64,000 nt of DNA from the NCBI GenBank assembly GCA_965214415.1, contig CBDCBQ010000003.1, forward strand, positions 744,001 to 808,000. The letters run 5' to 3'. Every line of letters starts with the position of its first letter. Positions within the stretch are counted from its first letter, which is position 1. The notes beneath the pieces are model-generated. The model made no database searches and was not told the DNA's origin. It saw only the letters and a list, made by a program, of their open reading frames with translations. This document shows positions 1 through 8,582 of this stretch, piece by piece. The position numbers and the translations under genes were made by a program. The stretch is from RH-AL1 sp965214415 (GTDB lineage Bacteria > Pseudomonadota > Alphaproteobacteria > Rhizobiales > Beijerinckiaceae).

Positions 1-1
1 G

Positions 2-544
2 CTCGTCGAGGACGCCAAGATCATTCATTCGTCCGTCGGCATGGTGACGGCGATCCCGAAGACGCCGCTGCACGCGCGCATGCTGAAGGCCGGCCGCCTC
101 GATCTCGCCGACCGCACGGAATGGGGAACCAACATCATCCCGACCAGCATGAGCCGCGAGGCCCTGCGCGACGGCTATCTCGAGGTGCTGAAGGACCTCT
201 ACAGCGCCAAGAACTACTTCAAGCGAATGGACTCGCTCTACCTCGACAAGGCGCTTGGCGAGAGCAAGTTGCGCTCGGCGACGCTGCGCGACAAGCCGGT
301 GCAATACCTGCTCTCATGTGCCGGCGCGCTGCTGATGACGGCCGCGGTGTTCGTTCGCCTGCAAACGGCCGTGAAGGACAAGCAGCTTCGCCGCGACTAC
401 CGGATGTCGACCTGGAACGTCATCCGCCGCCGGCCGAACCCGTTCGTGCTGCAGACCTACGCGCTGAAATCGGTGATGCACTACCACTACCACCGGCTGA
501 TCACCGGCATGGTGGTGGATGGGCATCTGCTCAACATGTTCTGA
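2..544 (+). CDS. B12-binding-type radical SAM protein, C-terminal part (cut by window edge)
   Basis: The reading frame is open from base 2, so the gene starts before the window and only the last ~180 residues are seen. The stretch SVGMVTAIPKTPLHARM matches the part of cobalamin-dependent radical SAM enzymes that follows the radical SAM barrel (typically a G-L-L-x-A-x-P-x-T-P-L-like motif). The rest resembles the DUF4070 C-terminal domain, ending in a His-rich helix (MHYHYHRL). The CxxxCxxC cluster motif lies outside the window. Enzymes of this kind include methylases and other lipid-modifying proteins, but the substrate cannot be told from this fragment. It is followed by 580 bases without a convincing gene. 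Confidence 0.75.
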   Translation, partial: LVEDAKIIHSSVGMVTAIPKTPLHARMLKAGRLDLADRTEWGTNIIPTSMSREALRDGYLEVLKDLYSAKNYFKRMDSLYLDKALGESKLRSATLRDKPVQYLLSCAGALLMTAAVFVRLQTAVKDKQLRRDYRMSTWNVIRRRPNPFVLQTYALKSVMHYHYHRLITGMVVDGHLLNMF

Positions 545-1125
545 GGGCGGCGCGCTCGGCGCGGAGCGCGTCCAGCTCTGACCTCCCGCATCGACGAGAA
601 ACTATACCAGGGCACCAGTCTTAAGCCGATTTTACCTCGTCCCGCTTTGCCATATACTTGCGATGTCGCGACTGCTCTGTCACGGTCGTTGGAAAATGGG
701 AACGCGTCATGGCTGACCCGATCGAGTTCAAGCATCTCGACTTTCAGATTGCCAAAATCGAAGTGGGTTGCTGTATCAGCGCGCGGCCGTTCGCAGGCTC
801 GGCGCGAACGGCGATCCCCGCTTCGCGAAAAGAGCGGTCGATTCGCTACCGCTGCTGGAGGATCGGCTGGCTGCGCTTGCGCGTCGAGCGCGCCGATGTC
901 CTGGAGACAACAGCTCCGCGAAACGATGCGCGCGGACGTCCCGCTGGCCGCCAGCGGCAACGCGGAAAGCCGACAATTCATCGCGGACTTATAGCGGGGC
1001 ATCGCCTCCACGTATGGGTTCGAAATCAACAGACCTTCCGACACCCGCGGCGGAGCCAATCGCCGTCTGCGCCGTTGCCGCGCCAGGCGATTGGATCTTA
1101 GACTGCTTCCAAACGAGGTGACGCG
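545..1125. other. Intergenic stretch with no convincing gene
   Basis: Several overlapping ORFs of 115-147 codons exist here in different frames. None has a recognisable motif, and their composition (Arg/Ala/Ser-rich) is what GC-rich DNA gives by chance. A start at 709 with fairly natural residues (ADPIEFKHLDFQIAKIEV) may be the beginning of a decayed gene, but it soon turns into low-quality sequence. No tRNA, strong terminator or repeat was seen. Confidence 0.4.
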
Positions 1126-1578
1126 ATGTCCGATTCCGGCCCGAAGCCGACCATGCCTTACTGGCACGTCTACACCGACGCCGAGGGTGTCTCCCGCCAG
1201 AAGCTCTTCGAGCTGAGTGCGTTCGAGCTCAAGGGTATCAACCCGGATACCGCGCCGCAGTGGAACGACAAGATGGATCCCGAAAAATCCATCGTCACCT
1301 TCACGGTGCTGCCGGTCGGCTGGGTCGGCGAGTGGCACGAGAACCCGCGTCCGCAATGGATCGCCGTGCTCACCGGGCGCTGGTTCGTCGAGACGATGGA
1401 CGGCGTGCGTGTCGAGATGGGGCCCGGCGAGCTGATGATGGGCGAGGACCAGGGCACGCGCGAACGCGACGGCAAGAAGGGTCATCTCTCCGGCACGGTC
1501 GGGAACGAGCCTTGCACGATGATCGTCACCGGGCTCGAGGTGACGCCGACGGTCAATCGGCCGGGACGGTTCAAGTAG
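1126..1578 (+). CDS. Cupin-fold protein
   Basis: A 150-residue protein with the small beta-barrel pattern of cupins. The segment GEWHENPRPQWIAVLTGRW followed by a turn and MGPGELMMGED fits cupin motif 1, though the usual second His of HxH is replaced, so metal binding is uncertain. A good ribosome site (GAGGTGA) precedes the ATG by six bases. The stop is 13 bases before the GMC oxidoreductase, so the two are probably co-transcribed. The cupin may modify or bind the same small molecule, but this is inferred from position only. Confidence 0.65.
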   Translation: MSDSGPKPTMPYWHVYTDAEGVSRQKLFELSAFELKGINPDTAPQWNDKMDPEKSIVTFTVLPVGWVGEWHENPRPQWIAVLTGRWFVETMDGVRVEMGPGELMMGEDQGTRERDGKKGHLSGTVGNEPCTMIVTGLEVTPTVNRPGRFK

Positions 1579-1591
1579 ATCGGGGATCGTC

Positions 1592-3160
1592 ATGACCACG
1601 CATTACGACATCATCGTCATCGGCTCGGGCCCCGGCGGCGGCACGCTCGCGCAGCGCCTGGCGCCGACCGGCAAGAAGATCCTGATGCTCGAGCGCGGCG
1701 ATTACTTGCCGCGCGAGCAGAAGAACTGGCAGTCCGGCCCCGTCTTCGTCGACGGCATCTACCAGACGAAGGACACCTGGTACGGTACCGATGGCTCGAA
1801 ATTCCAGCCCGGCCTGCATCGCTGGGTCGGCGGCAATTCGAAGCTTTACGGCGCGGCCCTGTTCCGGCTGCGCGAGAAGGACTTTGGCGAGGTCCAACAC
1901 CACGACGGCATCTCGCCGGCCTGGCCGCTCGGCTACGACGTGTTCGAGCCGTTTTATTGCGAGGCGGAGAAGCTCTTCCAGGTGCACGGCAAGCGCGGCG
2001 AGGACCCGAACGAGCCGTGGTCGTCGGCGCCCTACGCCTATCCGCCGGTCTCGCACGAGCCGCGCATCCAGGGCCTGTCGGACGCGCTGGAGCGGCAGGG
2101 GCTGCACCCCTTCCACCTGCCGCTCGGCATCCTGCTCGAGGAGAAGGACGGCAAGCCGACGCAATCGAGCCCATGCATCCGCTGCGATGCGTTCGACGGG
2201 TTCCCTTGCCTGCTGAACGCCAAGGCCGACGCGCAGATCATCTGTATCGACCCGACGCTGAAGGCGCATCCCGACAATTTCACGCTGCTGACCAACGCCT
2301 ACGTCTCGAAGCTCGAGACCGACCCGTCCGGGCGCAGCGTCTCGAAGGTGCTGGTCACGCGCGAGGGCCAGGAGGAGAGCTACAGCGCCGACATCGTCGT
2401 CGTCGCCTGCGGCGCGCTCTCCTCGGCGCTGCTGCTGTTGCGCTCGGCCAACGACAAGCATCCCGCGGGTCTCGCCAACGGCTCGGACCAGGTCGGCCGC
2501 AATTACGTGCGCCACAACATGAGCGTGCTGATGGCGCTGCTGAAGGAGCCAAACCACACGGTGTTCCAGAAGACGCTGGCGGTGAGCGACTTCTACTTCG
2601 GTTCGCCCGAGACCGACTATCCGCTCGGCCTCATCCAGATGTGCGCGACCTCGCACGGCAAGCAGATCCGCGGCGAGGCGCTGCCGGCGTTCCTCTCGTT
2701 CATGCCCGAGATGCCGTTCGAGAAGATGGCCGAGCACTCGATGGATTTCTGGCTGCAGACCGAGGATTTGCCGAGCCCGGAGAACCGCATCTTCTACGAC
2801 GGCGACAAGGTCATGCTCTCGCTCACCGAATCGAACGCGATCGAGGCGAAGGGCCTGAAGAAGAAGCTCGAACACTTGCTGAGCGAGAGCGGCGAGCGCG
2901 CGGTGATGATGGAGCGCTCGCTCTACCTCGGCAAGAACATCCCGATCGGCGGCACCGCGCATCAGGCCGGCACCTGCGTATTCGGCACCGATCCGAAACG
3001 CTCGGTGCTCGATCTCGACTGCAAGGCGCACGAACTCGACAATCTCTACGTTGCCGACGCGAGCTTCTTCCCCTCGATCGGCGCGGTGAATCCGACGCTG
3101 ACCATCATCGCCAACGCGATGCGGGTGGCCGACAAGATCAAGGCGCGGCTGGGGGTGTAG
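1592..3160 (+). CDS. GMC family FAD-dependent oxidoreductase
   Basis: A 522-residue glucose-methanol-choline oxidoreductase. The N terminus carries the FAD-binding Rossmann motif GSGPGGGTLAQRL then an acidic LERGD end of strand 2. The C terminus carries the family signature, with HQAGTCVFGTD supplying the active-site His and LYVADASFFPS...NPTLTIIANAMR supplying the second His/Asn position (Asn here). A Cys-rich insert around residue 195-210 (PCIRCDAFDGFPC) is seen in bacterial members that may work with a cytochrome subunit. No signal peptide is seen, so it is probably cytoplasmic. The substrate (alcohol or sugar) cannot be predicted. It follows the cupin gene closely. Confidence 0.85.
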   Translation: MTTHYDIIVIGSGPGGGTLAQRLAPTGKKILMLERGDYLPREQKNWQSGPVFVDGIYQTKDTWYGTDGSKFQPGLHRWVGGNSKLYGAALFRLREKDFGEVQHHDGISPAWPLGYDVFEPFYCEAEKLFQVHGKRGEDPNEPWSSAPYAYPPVSHEPRIQGLSDALERQGLHPFHLPLGILLEEKDGKPTQSSPCIRCDAFDGFPCLLNAKADAQIICIDPTLKAHPDNFTLLTNAYVSKLETDPSGRSVSKVLVTREGQEESYSADIVVVACGALSSALLLLRSANDKHPAGLANGSDQVGRNYVRHNMSVLMALLKEPNHTVFQKTLAVSDFYFGSPETDYPLGLIQMCATSHGKQIRGEALPAFLSFMPEMPFEKMAEHSMDFWLQTEDLPSPENRIFYDGDKVMLSLTESNAIEAKGLKKKLEHLLSESGERAVMMERSLYLGKNIPIGGTAHQAGTCVFGTDPKRSVLDLDCKAHELDNLYVADASFFPSIGAVNPTLTIIANAMRVADKIKARLGV

Positions 3161-3168
3161 ATCGATCC

Positions 3169-3298
3169 CTGTCATTCCGGGGCGCCGCAGGCGAACCCGG
3201 AACCCAGAGCCGGTCAATCGACGCTGATGACAGCTGCGGCTAGGCCTCGCCCTGAATTCCTGGGTTCCGGGTTCGGCTGCGCCGCCCCGGAATGACAG
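3169..3298. repeat. Intergenic palindromic repeat (REP-like), 39-bp arms
   Basis: Bases 3169-3207 and 3260-3298 form an inverted repeat of 39 bases with only two mismatches, beginning CTGTCATTCCGGGGCG and ending GAACCCGGAACCCAG. The loop is about 52 bases. It lies between the converging ends of the GMC oxidoreductase and the GIY-YIG gene. It resembles the extragenic palindromes common in Hyphomicrobiales genomes and could form a long RNA hairpin that protects or terminates both transcripts. Confidence 0.8.
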
Positions 3299-3314
3299 GC
3301 GTGGAAGCTCTCGG

Positions 3315-3602
3315 CTATTGATTCAGCGTTTCGTACAGGTCTCGCCACGTTGGATTGTCGGCTTCAATCAGTGCGATCTTCCAAGCACGTCGCCACTTCT
3401 TCAGCATTTTCTCGCGGCCGATCGCGTCGTCGATCTGCTCGTAAGCCTCGATCCAAACCAATTGGTCCACGCCATATCGCGACGTGAAGCCGATGTGGCG
3501 TTTCGTTTTGTGCTCGTGGACCCGGCGCCAGAGATCGTTGGTCACGCCGATGTACAGCGTGCCGTTCCGCCGGCTGGCGAGCATGTAGACGAAGTACGTC
3601 AT
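3315..3602 (-). CDS. GIY-YIG domain endonuclease-like protein
   Basis: A 95-residue single-domain protein. The GIY-YIG motif appears as FVYMLASRRNGTLYIGVT, followed by the catalytic-type Arg in DLWRRVHEHK, the conserved YGVDQLVWIEAYE strand, and the Glu-containing helix AIGREKMLKKWRRAWK. Small stand-alone members of this family are very frequent in Hyphomicrobiales; their role (structure-specific nuclease, perhaps repair) is poorly known. An alternative start four codons upstream (3614) is possible. It is transcribed away from the hydrolase gene at 3660. Confidence 0.85.
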   Translation of the reverse strand: MTYFVYMLASRRNGTLYIGVTNDLWRRVHEHKTKRHIGFTSRYGVDQLVWIEAYEQIDDAIGREKMLKKWRRAWKIALIEADNPTWRDLYETLNQ

Positions 3603-3659
3603 CGACGCGATCATACCGCGTGGTTTGCACGCCGCACGCGGCCTGCTATCTCGCCCTGC

Positions 3660-4211
3660 ATGCGAACCTCCGACGCCGACATCATCATCGTTCCCGGTCT
3701 CGGCGGCGGCACGGACAAGCATTGGTACAGCCGCTGGGAGCAAAAACTGAAGACGGCCCGCCGCGTCGTCCAAGCCGACTGGAACACGCCAAAGTTGGCG
3801 GATTGGACGCAGCGGCTGGTTGCGGCGGTCGGCGAGGCGACGCGGCCGGTTGTCCTCGTCGGCCATTCTCTCGGAGTGGTGACGATCGCCCGTGTGGCCG
3901 ACCAGCTTGCCGAGCGAGTCGTCGGCGCGTTCCTCGTCGCGCCGCCATCGGCTGGCGTCTTGCGCGGGCTCGAGGCCGTCGATCCGGCGTTCGCCGATAT
4001 CCGTCAGGCGCCGCTGCCGTTCCCCGCGGTGCTTGTCGCCAGCCATGACGATCCCTACTCGAACTGGGAGGAGAGCGTCGCCTTGGCCGAGGCTTGGGGG
4101 GCGGAACTCGTCGATGCCGGCACGTCTGGCCACCTCAACGACGAGAGCGGCCACGGCCCCTGGCCCGAGGGACTGATGCGCTTCGCGGGCTTTCTGAAGC
4201 GCCTCTCCTGA
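3660..4211 (+). CDS. RBBP9/YdeN family alpha/beta hydrolase
   Basis: A 183-residue small serine hydrolase. It starts with IIIVPGLGGGTDKHWYSRWE, typical of the RBBP9/YdeN group, has the nucleophile elbow GHSLGV, an Asp-containing strand (LVASHDDPYS), and the catalytic His in GTSGHLNDESGHGPWPEG. All three triad residues are therefore present. The ATG at 3660 is preferred because it aligns with the usual short N terminus; a longer in-frame start at 3318 would overlap the GIY-YIG gene on the other strand. The substrate is unknown. Confidence 0.85.
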   Translation: MRTSDADIIIVPGLGGGTDKHWYSRWEQKLKTARRVVQADWNTPKLADWTQRLVAAVGEATRPVVLVGHSLGVVTIARVADQLAERVVGAFLVAPPSAGVLRGLEAVDPAFADIRQAPLPFPAVLVASHDDPYSNWEESVALAEAWGAELVDAGTSGHLNDESGHGPWPEGLMRFAGFLKRLS

Positions 4212-4235
4212 GACGCGAAGACACGAAAGTTGACC

Positions 4236-5453
4236 ATGAGCGACGCCACGGATCTCGCTGACATCGCCGGCTTTTCCGGTGCGCGGCTGGCGCGGATCGA
4301 CAATTTCTTCAACGTCGAGGTGGCGCGCGGCGGGGTGCCCGGCGCGGTGCTGCTGGTCGAGCGACGCGGCCAGACCGTGCTCAAGCGGGCTTGGGGCCAC
4401 GCCAACCGCGCGGCCGGCACGCCGATGGCGCTCGACACGATCTTTCGCATCTACTCGATGACCAAGCCGATGGTGTCGCTCGTGACGATGATGCTCGCCG
4501 CCGAGGGGCGGCTGCATCTCGACCAGCCGATCGGCGACTTCATTCCAGCCTTCGGCGACGTCAAGGTGCTGGAGGGCGGCAAGCTGGTCCCGCCGCGCCG
4601 CGCGCCGAGCGTGCACGATCTGCTGCGCCACACGGCGGGCCTCATCTACGAGCGCAACGGCGGCCCGGCGGCGGATTTCTACCGGGACGCCCAGGTCATG
4701 GGCGGCGATCCCGACAACGAGGCTTTCGCCGCGCGGATCGCCGCGCTGCCGCTCGCCCATCAGCCGGGCACCGTGTGGGACTACAGCCATGCCACCGACG
4801 TGCTCGGGCGCGTTGTCGAGGTGGTGGCCGGGCGTTCGCTCGGCGCGGTGCTGCGGCAGCGTCTGATCGAGCCGCTCGGCATGATCGACACCGGGTTTGT
4901 GGTGCCGGCGGAGCAGGGCGCGCGGGTGGCCGAGCCGTTCCTGGACGATCGCTTTTCCGTGGGCGGCCCGCCGTTGTTCGATCCGCGCCGACCGCGCGCC
5001 TTCGAGGCCGGTGGCATGGGCCTGGTCTCGACACTCGACGATTATGCCAGCTTCTGCCGCGTGCTGCTCGCCGAGGGTATGCTCGACGGCCGCGTCTATC
5101 TCGGAAGAGAGACGCTGCGATGCATGGCGTCAGACCACATCGGGCCGGAGACCGGCATGACGCGGACGCCGCAGACCCTGCTCGAGCCGGGGCTCGGCTT
5201 CGGCCTCGGCGTATCGGTCCGGCTCGGCGTCGGCGCGCTGCCCTACCCCGGCTCGCCCGGCGAGTTCGGCTGGTCCGGCATCGGCGGCACCTATTTCTGG
5301 ATCGATCCGGCGCGCGAAATGTTCGGCATCATCTTGACGCAGTCGCCGCGTCAGCGCGTCCGCTATCGCCACATCGTCAAGACGATGGTCGCCGACGCGC
5401 TCGTCGGGGCAAGCGCGGCCAAGGCGGAGCGCAAACGACGCAAGAAGGATTGA
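4236..5453 (+). CDS. Serine hydrolase of the beta-lactamase / class C esterase family
   Basis: A 405-residue protein with the class C beta-lactamase-type Ser-x-x-Lys motif in IYSMTKPMVS, a Tyr-Ser-His at the Y-x-N position (WDYSHATDVLGR), and a C-terminal GWSGIGGTYFWIDP strand at the KTG position. These features match EstB-like esterases and D-aminopeptidase-like proteins rather than true lactamases. No signal peptide is seen. It starts 24 bases after the preceding hydrolase, suggesting an operon; TTG at 4230 is an alternative start. Substrate unknown. Confidence 0.85.
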   Translation: MSDATDLADIAGFSGARLARIDNFFNVEVARGGVPGAVLLVERRGQTVLKRAWGHANRAAGTPMALDTIFRIYSMTKPMVSLVTMMLAAEGRLHLDQPIGDFIPAFGDVKVLEGGKLVPPRRAPSVHDLLRHTAGLIYERNGGPAADFYRDAQVMGGDPDNEAFAARIAALPLAHQPGTVWDYSHATDVLGRVVEVVAGRSLGAVLRQRLIEPLGMIDTGFVVPAEQGARVAEPFLDDRFSVGGPPLFDPRRPRAFEAGGMGLVSTLDDYASFCRVLLAEGMLDGRVYLGRETLRCMASDHIGPETGMTRTPQTLLEPGLGFGLGVSVRLGVGALPYPGSPGEFGWSGIGGTYFWIDPAREMFGIILTQSPRQRVRYRHIVKTMVADALVGASAAKAERKRRKKD

Positions 5454-5484
5454 GCGCGGCGCTCGATCGACGCCGCGCGGACTC

Positions 5485-6102
5485 TCAGCGGCTGTAGAAC
5501 TCGATCACCAGGTTCGGCTCCATGACGACCGGGTAGGGCACCTCGGAGGGGAGCGGCACGCGCGTCATCGTCGCGTTCATCTTGCCGTGGTCGACCTCGA
5601 AGAAGTCCGGCACGTCGCGCTCGGCGAGCTGCGTCGCCTCGAGCACGAAGGCGAGTTCGCGCGAGGAATCCTTGACCTCGATCAGATCGCCGACCTTGAC
5701 CAGGAACGAGGCGATGTTGACCCGGCGGCCGTTCACCTTGACGTGGCCGTGGTTCACGAACTGGCGCGCGGCGAACACCGTCGCGACGAACTTCGCGCGA
5801 TAGACGACGGCGTCGAGCCGGCGCTCGAGCAGGCCGACCAGGTTGTCGCCCGAGTCGCCCTTCATGCGGATCGCCTCCGCATAGTACTTGCGGAACTGCT
5901 TCTCCGAAATGTTGCCGTAATATCCCTTGAGCTTCTGCTTGGCCTTCAGCTGCGTGCCGAAGTCGGACATCTTGCCCTTGCGCCGCTGGCCATGCTGGCC
6001 AGGGCCGTACTCGCGGCGGTTGACCGGGCTTTTCGGGCGGCCCCAGATGTTCTGGCCCATCCGGCGGTCGATCTTGTATTTGGATTCGGCGCGCTTCGTC
6101 AT
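5485..6102 (-). CDS. rpsD: 30S ribosomal protein S4
   Basis: A 205-residue protein, the usual length for alphaproteobacterial S4. The N-terminal domain begins MTKRAESKYKIDRRMGQN with RREYGPGQHGQRRKGK. The S4 RNA-binding domain follows (LERRLDAVVYRAKFV...ARQFVNHGHVKVNGRRVN). The C terminus ends NLVIEFYSR, as in other S4 proteins. It binds 16S rRNA early in 30S assembly. Here the gene stands alone, not in the alpha operon, which is normal for alphaproteobacteria. The 298 bases upstream show no gene before the tRNA. Confidence 0.97.
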   Translation of the reverse strand: MTKRAESKYKIDRRMGQNIWGRPKSPVNRREYGPGQHGQRRKGKMSDFGTQLKAKQKLKGYYGNISEKQFRKYYAEAIRMKGDSGDNLVGLLERRLDAVVYRAKFVATVFAARQFVNHGHVKVNGRRVNIASFLVKVGDLIEVKDSSRELAFVLEATQLAERDVPDFFEVDHGKMNATMTRVPLPSEVPYPVVMEPNLVIEFYSR

Positions 6103-6400
6103 CGCGTGTCCTCGAATGGTTGCGCCGGCAACGGACACGACAAGGCGCGCGGGTCGCCCCGCGTCCTTTCGATCTCGCGTCGTCCACCGGCATGGGTGGA
6201 GGATCGCGCCCTCCTACTGCCTCGCGAGCGATTGCCCGGAAAGGCCGACAGGCCGTGCTCGAAGCGCGGCCACGGGTGCGTATCCGGCGGGCGGACCCGT
6301 CGGAGATCGCGGTTGGTAGGGGGATTTCGCGTGAGCGTCAAGGCGGCACCGTGGCGGTTGCTTTGCCTGGGCGTTGCGTCTAACTGCTCGCGACCCCGAA

Positions 6401-6476
6401 GAGCGCGTAGCTCAGCTGGTAGAGCATCTGACTTTTAATCAGAGGGTCCCGGGTTCGAGCCCCGGCGCGCTCACCA
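6401..6476 (+). tRNA. tRNA-Lys (anticodon TTT)
   Basis: A complete 76-base tRNA with encoded CCA. Acceptor stem GAGCGCG pairs with CGCGCTC at 6466-6472; the D-loop reads AGCTCAGCTGGTAGAGC; the anticodon arm CTGACTTTTAATCAG carries TTT; the T-arm is CCGGGTTCGAGCCCCGG. The last 48 bases of the gene are duplicated at 29627, marking it as the integration target of the 23-kb island. The gene is kept intact because the repeat restores its 3' half. Confidence 0.97.
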
Positions 6477-6478
6477 AT
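6429..6478 (+). repeat. attL: 50-bp direct repeat inside tRNA-Lys
   Basis: Bases 6429-6478 are identical over 50 positions to 29627-29676. The repeat starts in the anticodon stem and ends two bases past CCA. This is the classic footprint of tyrosine-integrase insertion into a tRNA 3' end. It lies at the opposite end of the island from the integrase gene. Confidence 0.95.
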
Positions 6479-6910
6479 ATCCTCAATGGGCTAGCTGTTA
6501 TTCGGAGAGGCGGCTCCAGCCGGAAGGTAGCCACTGAGGTAGCCAATGAGGCTCGAAAGCTAGGCACAGATCGACTAGCGGTTGCTCGTTTCTGGCTTGG
6601 TACGAGACCTCCGAGATGGCGGGCCCGAACGCCAAAGAGCTTCGACCGACTTGGGCAACCGTTGCGTCACGGCCGCCAGAACCTGCACCAGGCGGGCAGT
6701 TTTCTTCCTGTTGACGGCTTGTGGTCGGTCATTTTGATCTCCCGCAGCTCTTTGGGCTAGCCGGCGCTTCCTGGGGACCATTGGGCCGCACCCAGAGCTA
6801 AGCCATGTCAAGACTGTCAGCAGCAAAATGACTGACCGGCTTGCGCGGCCGCCTGTTTCGAGCTGACATAACGTAAGCGGGCGTCGCTGGAATTTGAACG
6901 CAGGCTGGAA
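6479..6910. other. Island left-end noncoding region
   Basis: No gene is supported. The region holds two candidate integrase arm sites (6525-6545). On the minus strand an ATG near 6733, with a ribosome-site-like GGGAGATC before it, opens a reading frame of only about 21 codons (MTDHKPSTGRKLPAWCRFW...), possibly the start of a decayed gene. The sulfotransferase begins at 6911. Confidence 0.5.
6525..6545 (+). promoter_or_regulatory. Candidate integrase arm-type sites, left end
   Basis: AGGTAGCCA occurs at 6525-6533 and again at 6537-6545, a 12-base spacing, just inside attL. The same nonamer, or a one-base variant, occurs three times just inside attR. Paired short repeats near both att sites are expected for the N-terminal DNA-binding domain of a P4-type integrase. 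Confidence 0.55.
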
Positions 6911-8188
6911 ATGGATGCGGCTAAAAGCAATTGCTATCTTCTTGTTTCAGGCTCTCCAAGGAGCGGCACGACGTTCCTCGCAAACGTCTTAAACACTCAT
7001 CCACATGTGGCTTGTCTCCATGAGTATCGCCTTGACGACTTAATCCAAAAAATCGGCTCTTTTAAGAAGATCGACGATGATATTGCTTTGAATATTGTAC
7101 CACGACAGAGTCCGACTCTCAAGATTGATGGGTCCCTGCACGAATTCTTGTATTCTCGATTAGAGGTGGTTACTGAAAAAACGGGCGATGCATTGCTTAC
7201 CTATAGAGAATGCCATTTTCAGGATATGTACGAAGCTTTTTTTAAGTGCATCTCAGGCAAGCCTGACCTAATCGTTTTCGGCGATAAGTTGCCGGATCTA
7301 AGTTTTTTGAAAAGCAACATCCTGGATGTTGAAAAGAAACTTGGGGCATTAAAACGATTATTTATCGTCAGAAAGCCTGAGGATGTTATAAGGTCATCCC
7401 TAAGAAGAACTATGATGGCGACTCGCGGACTTGATCCATTATGGGTTCCCCGAACGATACAAGAGGCCATCCTAGAATGGGTTGAGAACTGGGAGTACAT
7501 AGCTGCGGAAGCTCGACGTAGTCCTAGAGATGTTCATGTCATGAAATATGAAGACTTGGTGACAAATTTTGCCGAGGAGAGTAGGATGCTTGCTTCCTTT
7601 TTAGGCGTCAGCAATAATTTTGAAGACATATCAGCATCCTTGCCTGAGCATCTTATCGACTTTGAATTATCACCACAACAAGCCTCCGAAATAAAGGACC
7701 ATCTCGGCGGATTATCGACCAATTGGGATAGTTTTCCGTTGCCTGTTATGATTGCGGCTGCGCGCCGAACTGTTTTCTATTGTGGCGCCACTCGACTTTT
7801 TGAAATTGCAGGTAACCAGGCTACCAGAATTATTCTGCGTCGAGGCTTTAGTGATGTAGAGGATTTTGGAGTATGGACCTGTGAAGAGGTTGCCGAGATC
7901 GAGATGAGGTTGGATGGGCCTGTATCTAGTGTTCAGCTATCAGTTCGGCCTTTCTTCAAAACAGCCACATTCACTATTTCGTCAAATGGGGCGCCCGAAA
8001 AAGAGTTTTATATAAGGGCGGGTTTTCTCAGGCGATACACTGATATTTCCATCCCTGTCGCGCCAAATTCGTCCAAAGTAAAGTTGGTAATCACAATGAG
8101 TAAATTTAAATCGTCTGCTGATCCTCCGTATACTGAATTTCGAAAGCTTGGTATTGGTCTTCGTCGACTTTCTCTCGAAAGTATTTAG
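6911..8188 (+). CDS. Sulfotransferase family protein (AT-rich cargo)
   Basis: A 425-residue protein. The 5'-phosphosulfate-binding P-loop is clear at residues 14-21 (GSPRSGTT), and the 3'-phosphate-binding segment is seen as LFIVRKPEDVIRSSL around residue 155. It should transfer sulfate from PAPS to a carbohydrate or lipid acceptor. The last ~130 residues look like a beta-sandwich accessory domain (LSVRPFFKTATFTISSNG). Base composition is much AT-richer than the core genes, with many TTT, AAT and ATA codons, pointing to transfer from a distant host. It is the first gene inside attL. Sulfated surface glycans could change phage or host recognition, but that is inference. Confidence 0.8.
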   Translation: MDAAKSNCYLLVSGSPRSGTTFLANVLNTHPHVACLHEYRLDDLIQKIGSFKKIDDDIALNIVPRQSPTLKIDGSLHEFLYSRLEVVTEKTGDALLTYRECHFQDMYEAFFKCISGKPDLIVFGDKLPDLSFLKSNILDVEKKLGALKRLFIVRKPEDVIRSSLRRTMMATRGLDPLWVPRTIQEAILEWVENWEYIAAEARRSPRDVHVMKYEDLVTNFAEESRMLASFLGVSNNFEDISASLPEHLIDFELSPQQASEIKDHLGGLSTNWDSFPLPVMIAAARRTVFYCGATRLFEIAGNQATRIILRRGFSDVEDFGVWTCEEVAEIEMRLDGPVSSVQLSVRPFFKTATFTISSNGAPEKEFYIRAGFLRRYTDISIPVAPNSSKVKLVITMSKFKSSADPPYTEFRKLGIGLRRLSLESI

Positions 8189-8582
8189 ACAGATGCACGC
8201 CGGCCCGGCACTTAGAGGAGACAGAGGCGGAAGTCTTACCGCAAAGTAGGATCGGCCGGCAACGAACTTAAATCGTTGCTGTGGCTTTGAGGTTACACAC
8301 TATATTTCTATGCAGCAGTCGTTGACCAGCGTTGCAATCGTAGTATGCTTGTAGGCCTCAGAGGAGGCAACTGTGCTTGGCGAATGGAGCAATGAGGAAG
8401 CGTCTGCGCTTCAAAAGGAATTCGATGCGTATGAAGTTGCGCGTCTCCATGCCAGGGCAGCACCCCGCTCCGAAATCGTCGCGGAAGAAGATGTCTGCGA
8501 CCGATCGTTGCCTGCTTACTTTGCAAAAGGCCTGTCGGTCGCTCGCGCGCCTTCGGCACGGGCAGGGTCGCGCTAGGCCACA
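8189..8582. other. Intergenic stretch with one weak ORF
   Basis: Between the sulfotransferase and the IS5 copy only one candidate is seen: GTG at 8373 after a GAGGAGG ribosome site, giving 67 codons (LGEWSNEEASALQKEFDAY...) that run to 8576, right at the IS edge. It may be a gene truncated by the insertion. Nothing in it is recognisable. Confidence 0.35.

Noticed and set aside
658..1101. 147-codon ORF between the radical SAM and cupin genes
   Set aside because: No ribosome site, no motif, chance-like composition; kept only as a note in the intergenic entry.
1571..3217. 548-codon minus-strand ORF opposite the GMC oxidoreductase
   Set aside because: It is Arg/Ala/Val/Leu-rich with no motif and mirrors the third-base GC bias of the true gene on the plus strand.
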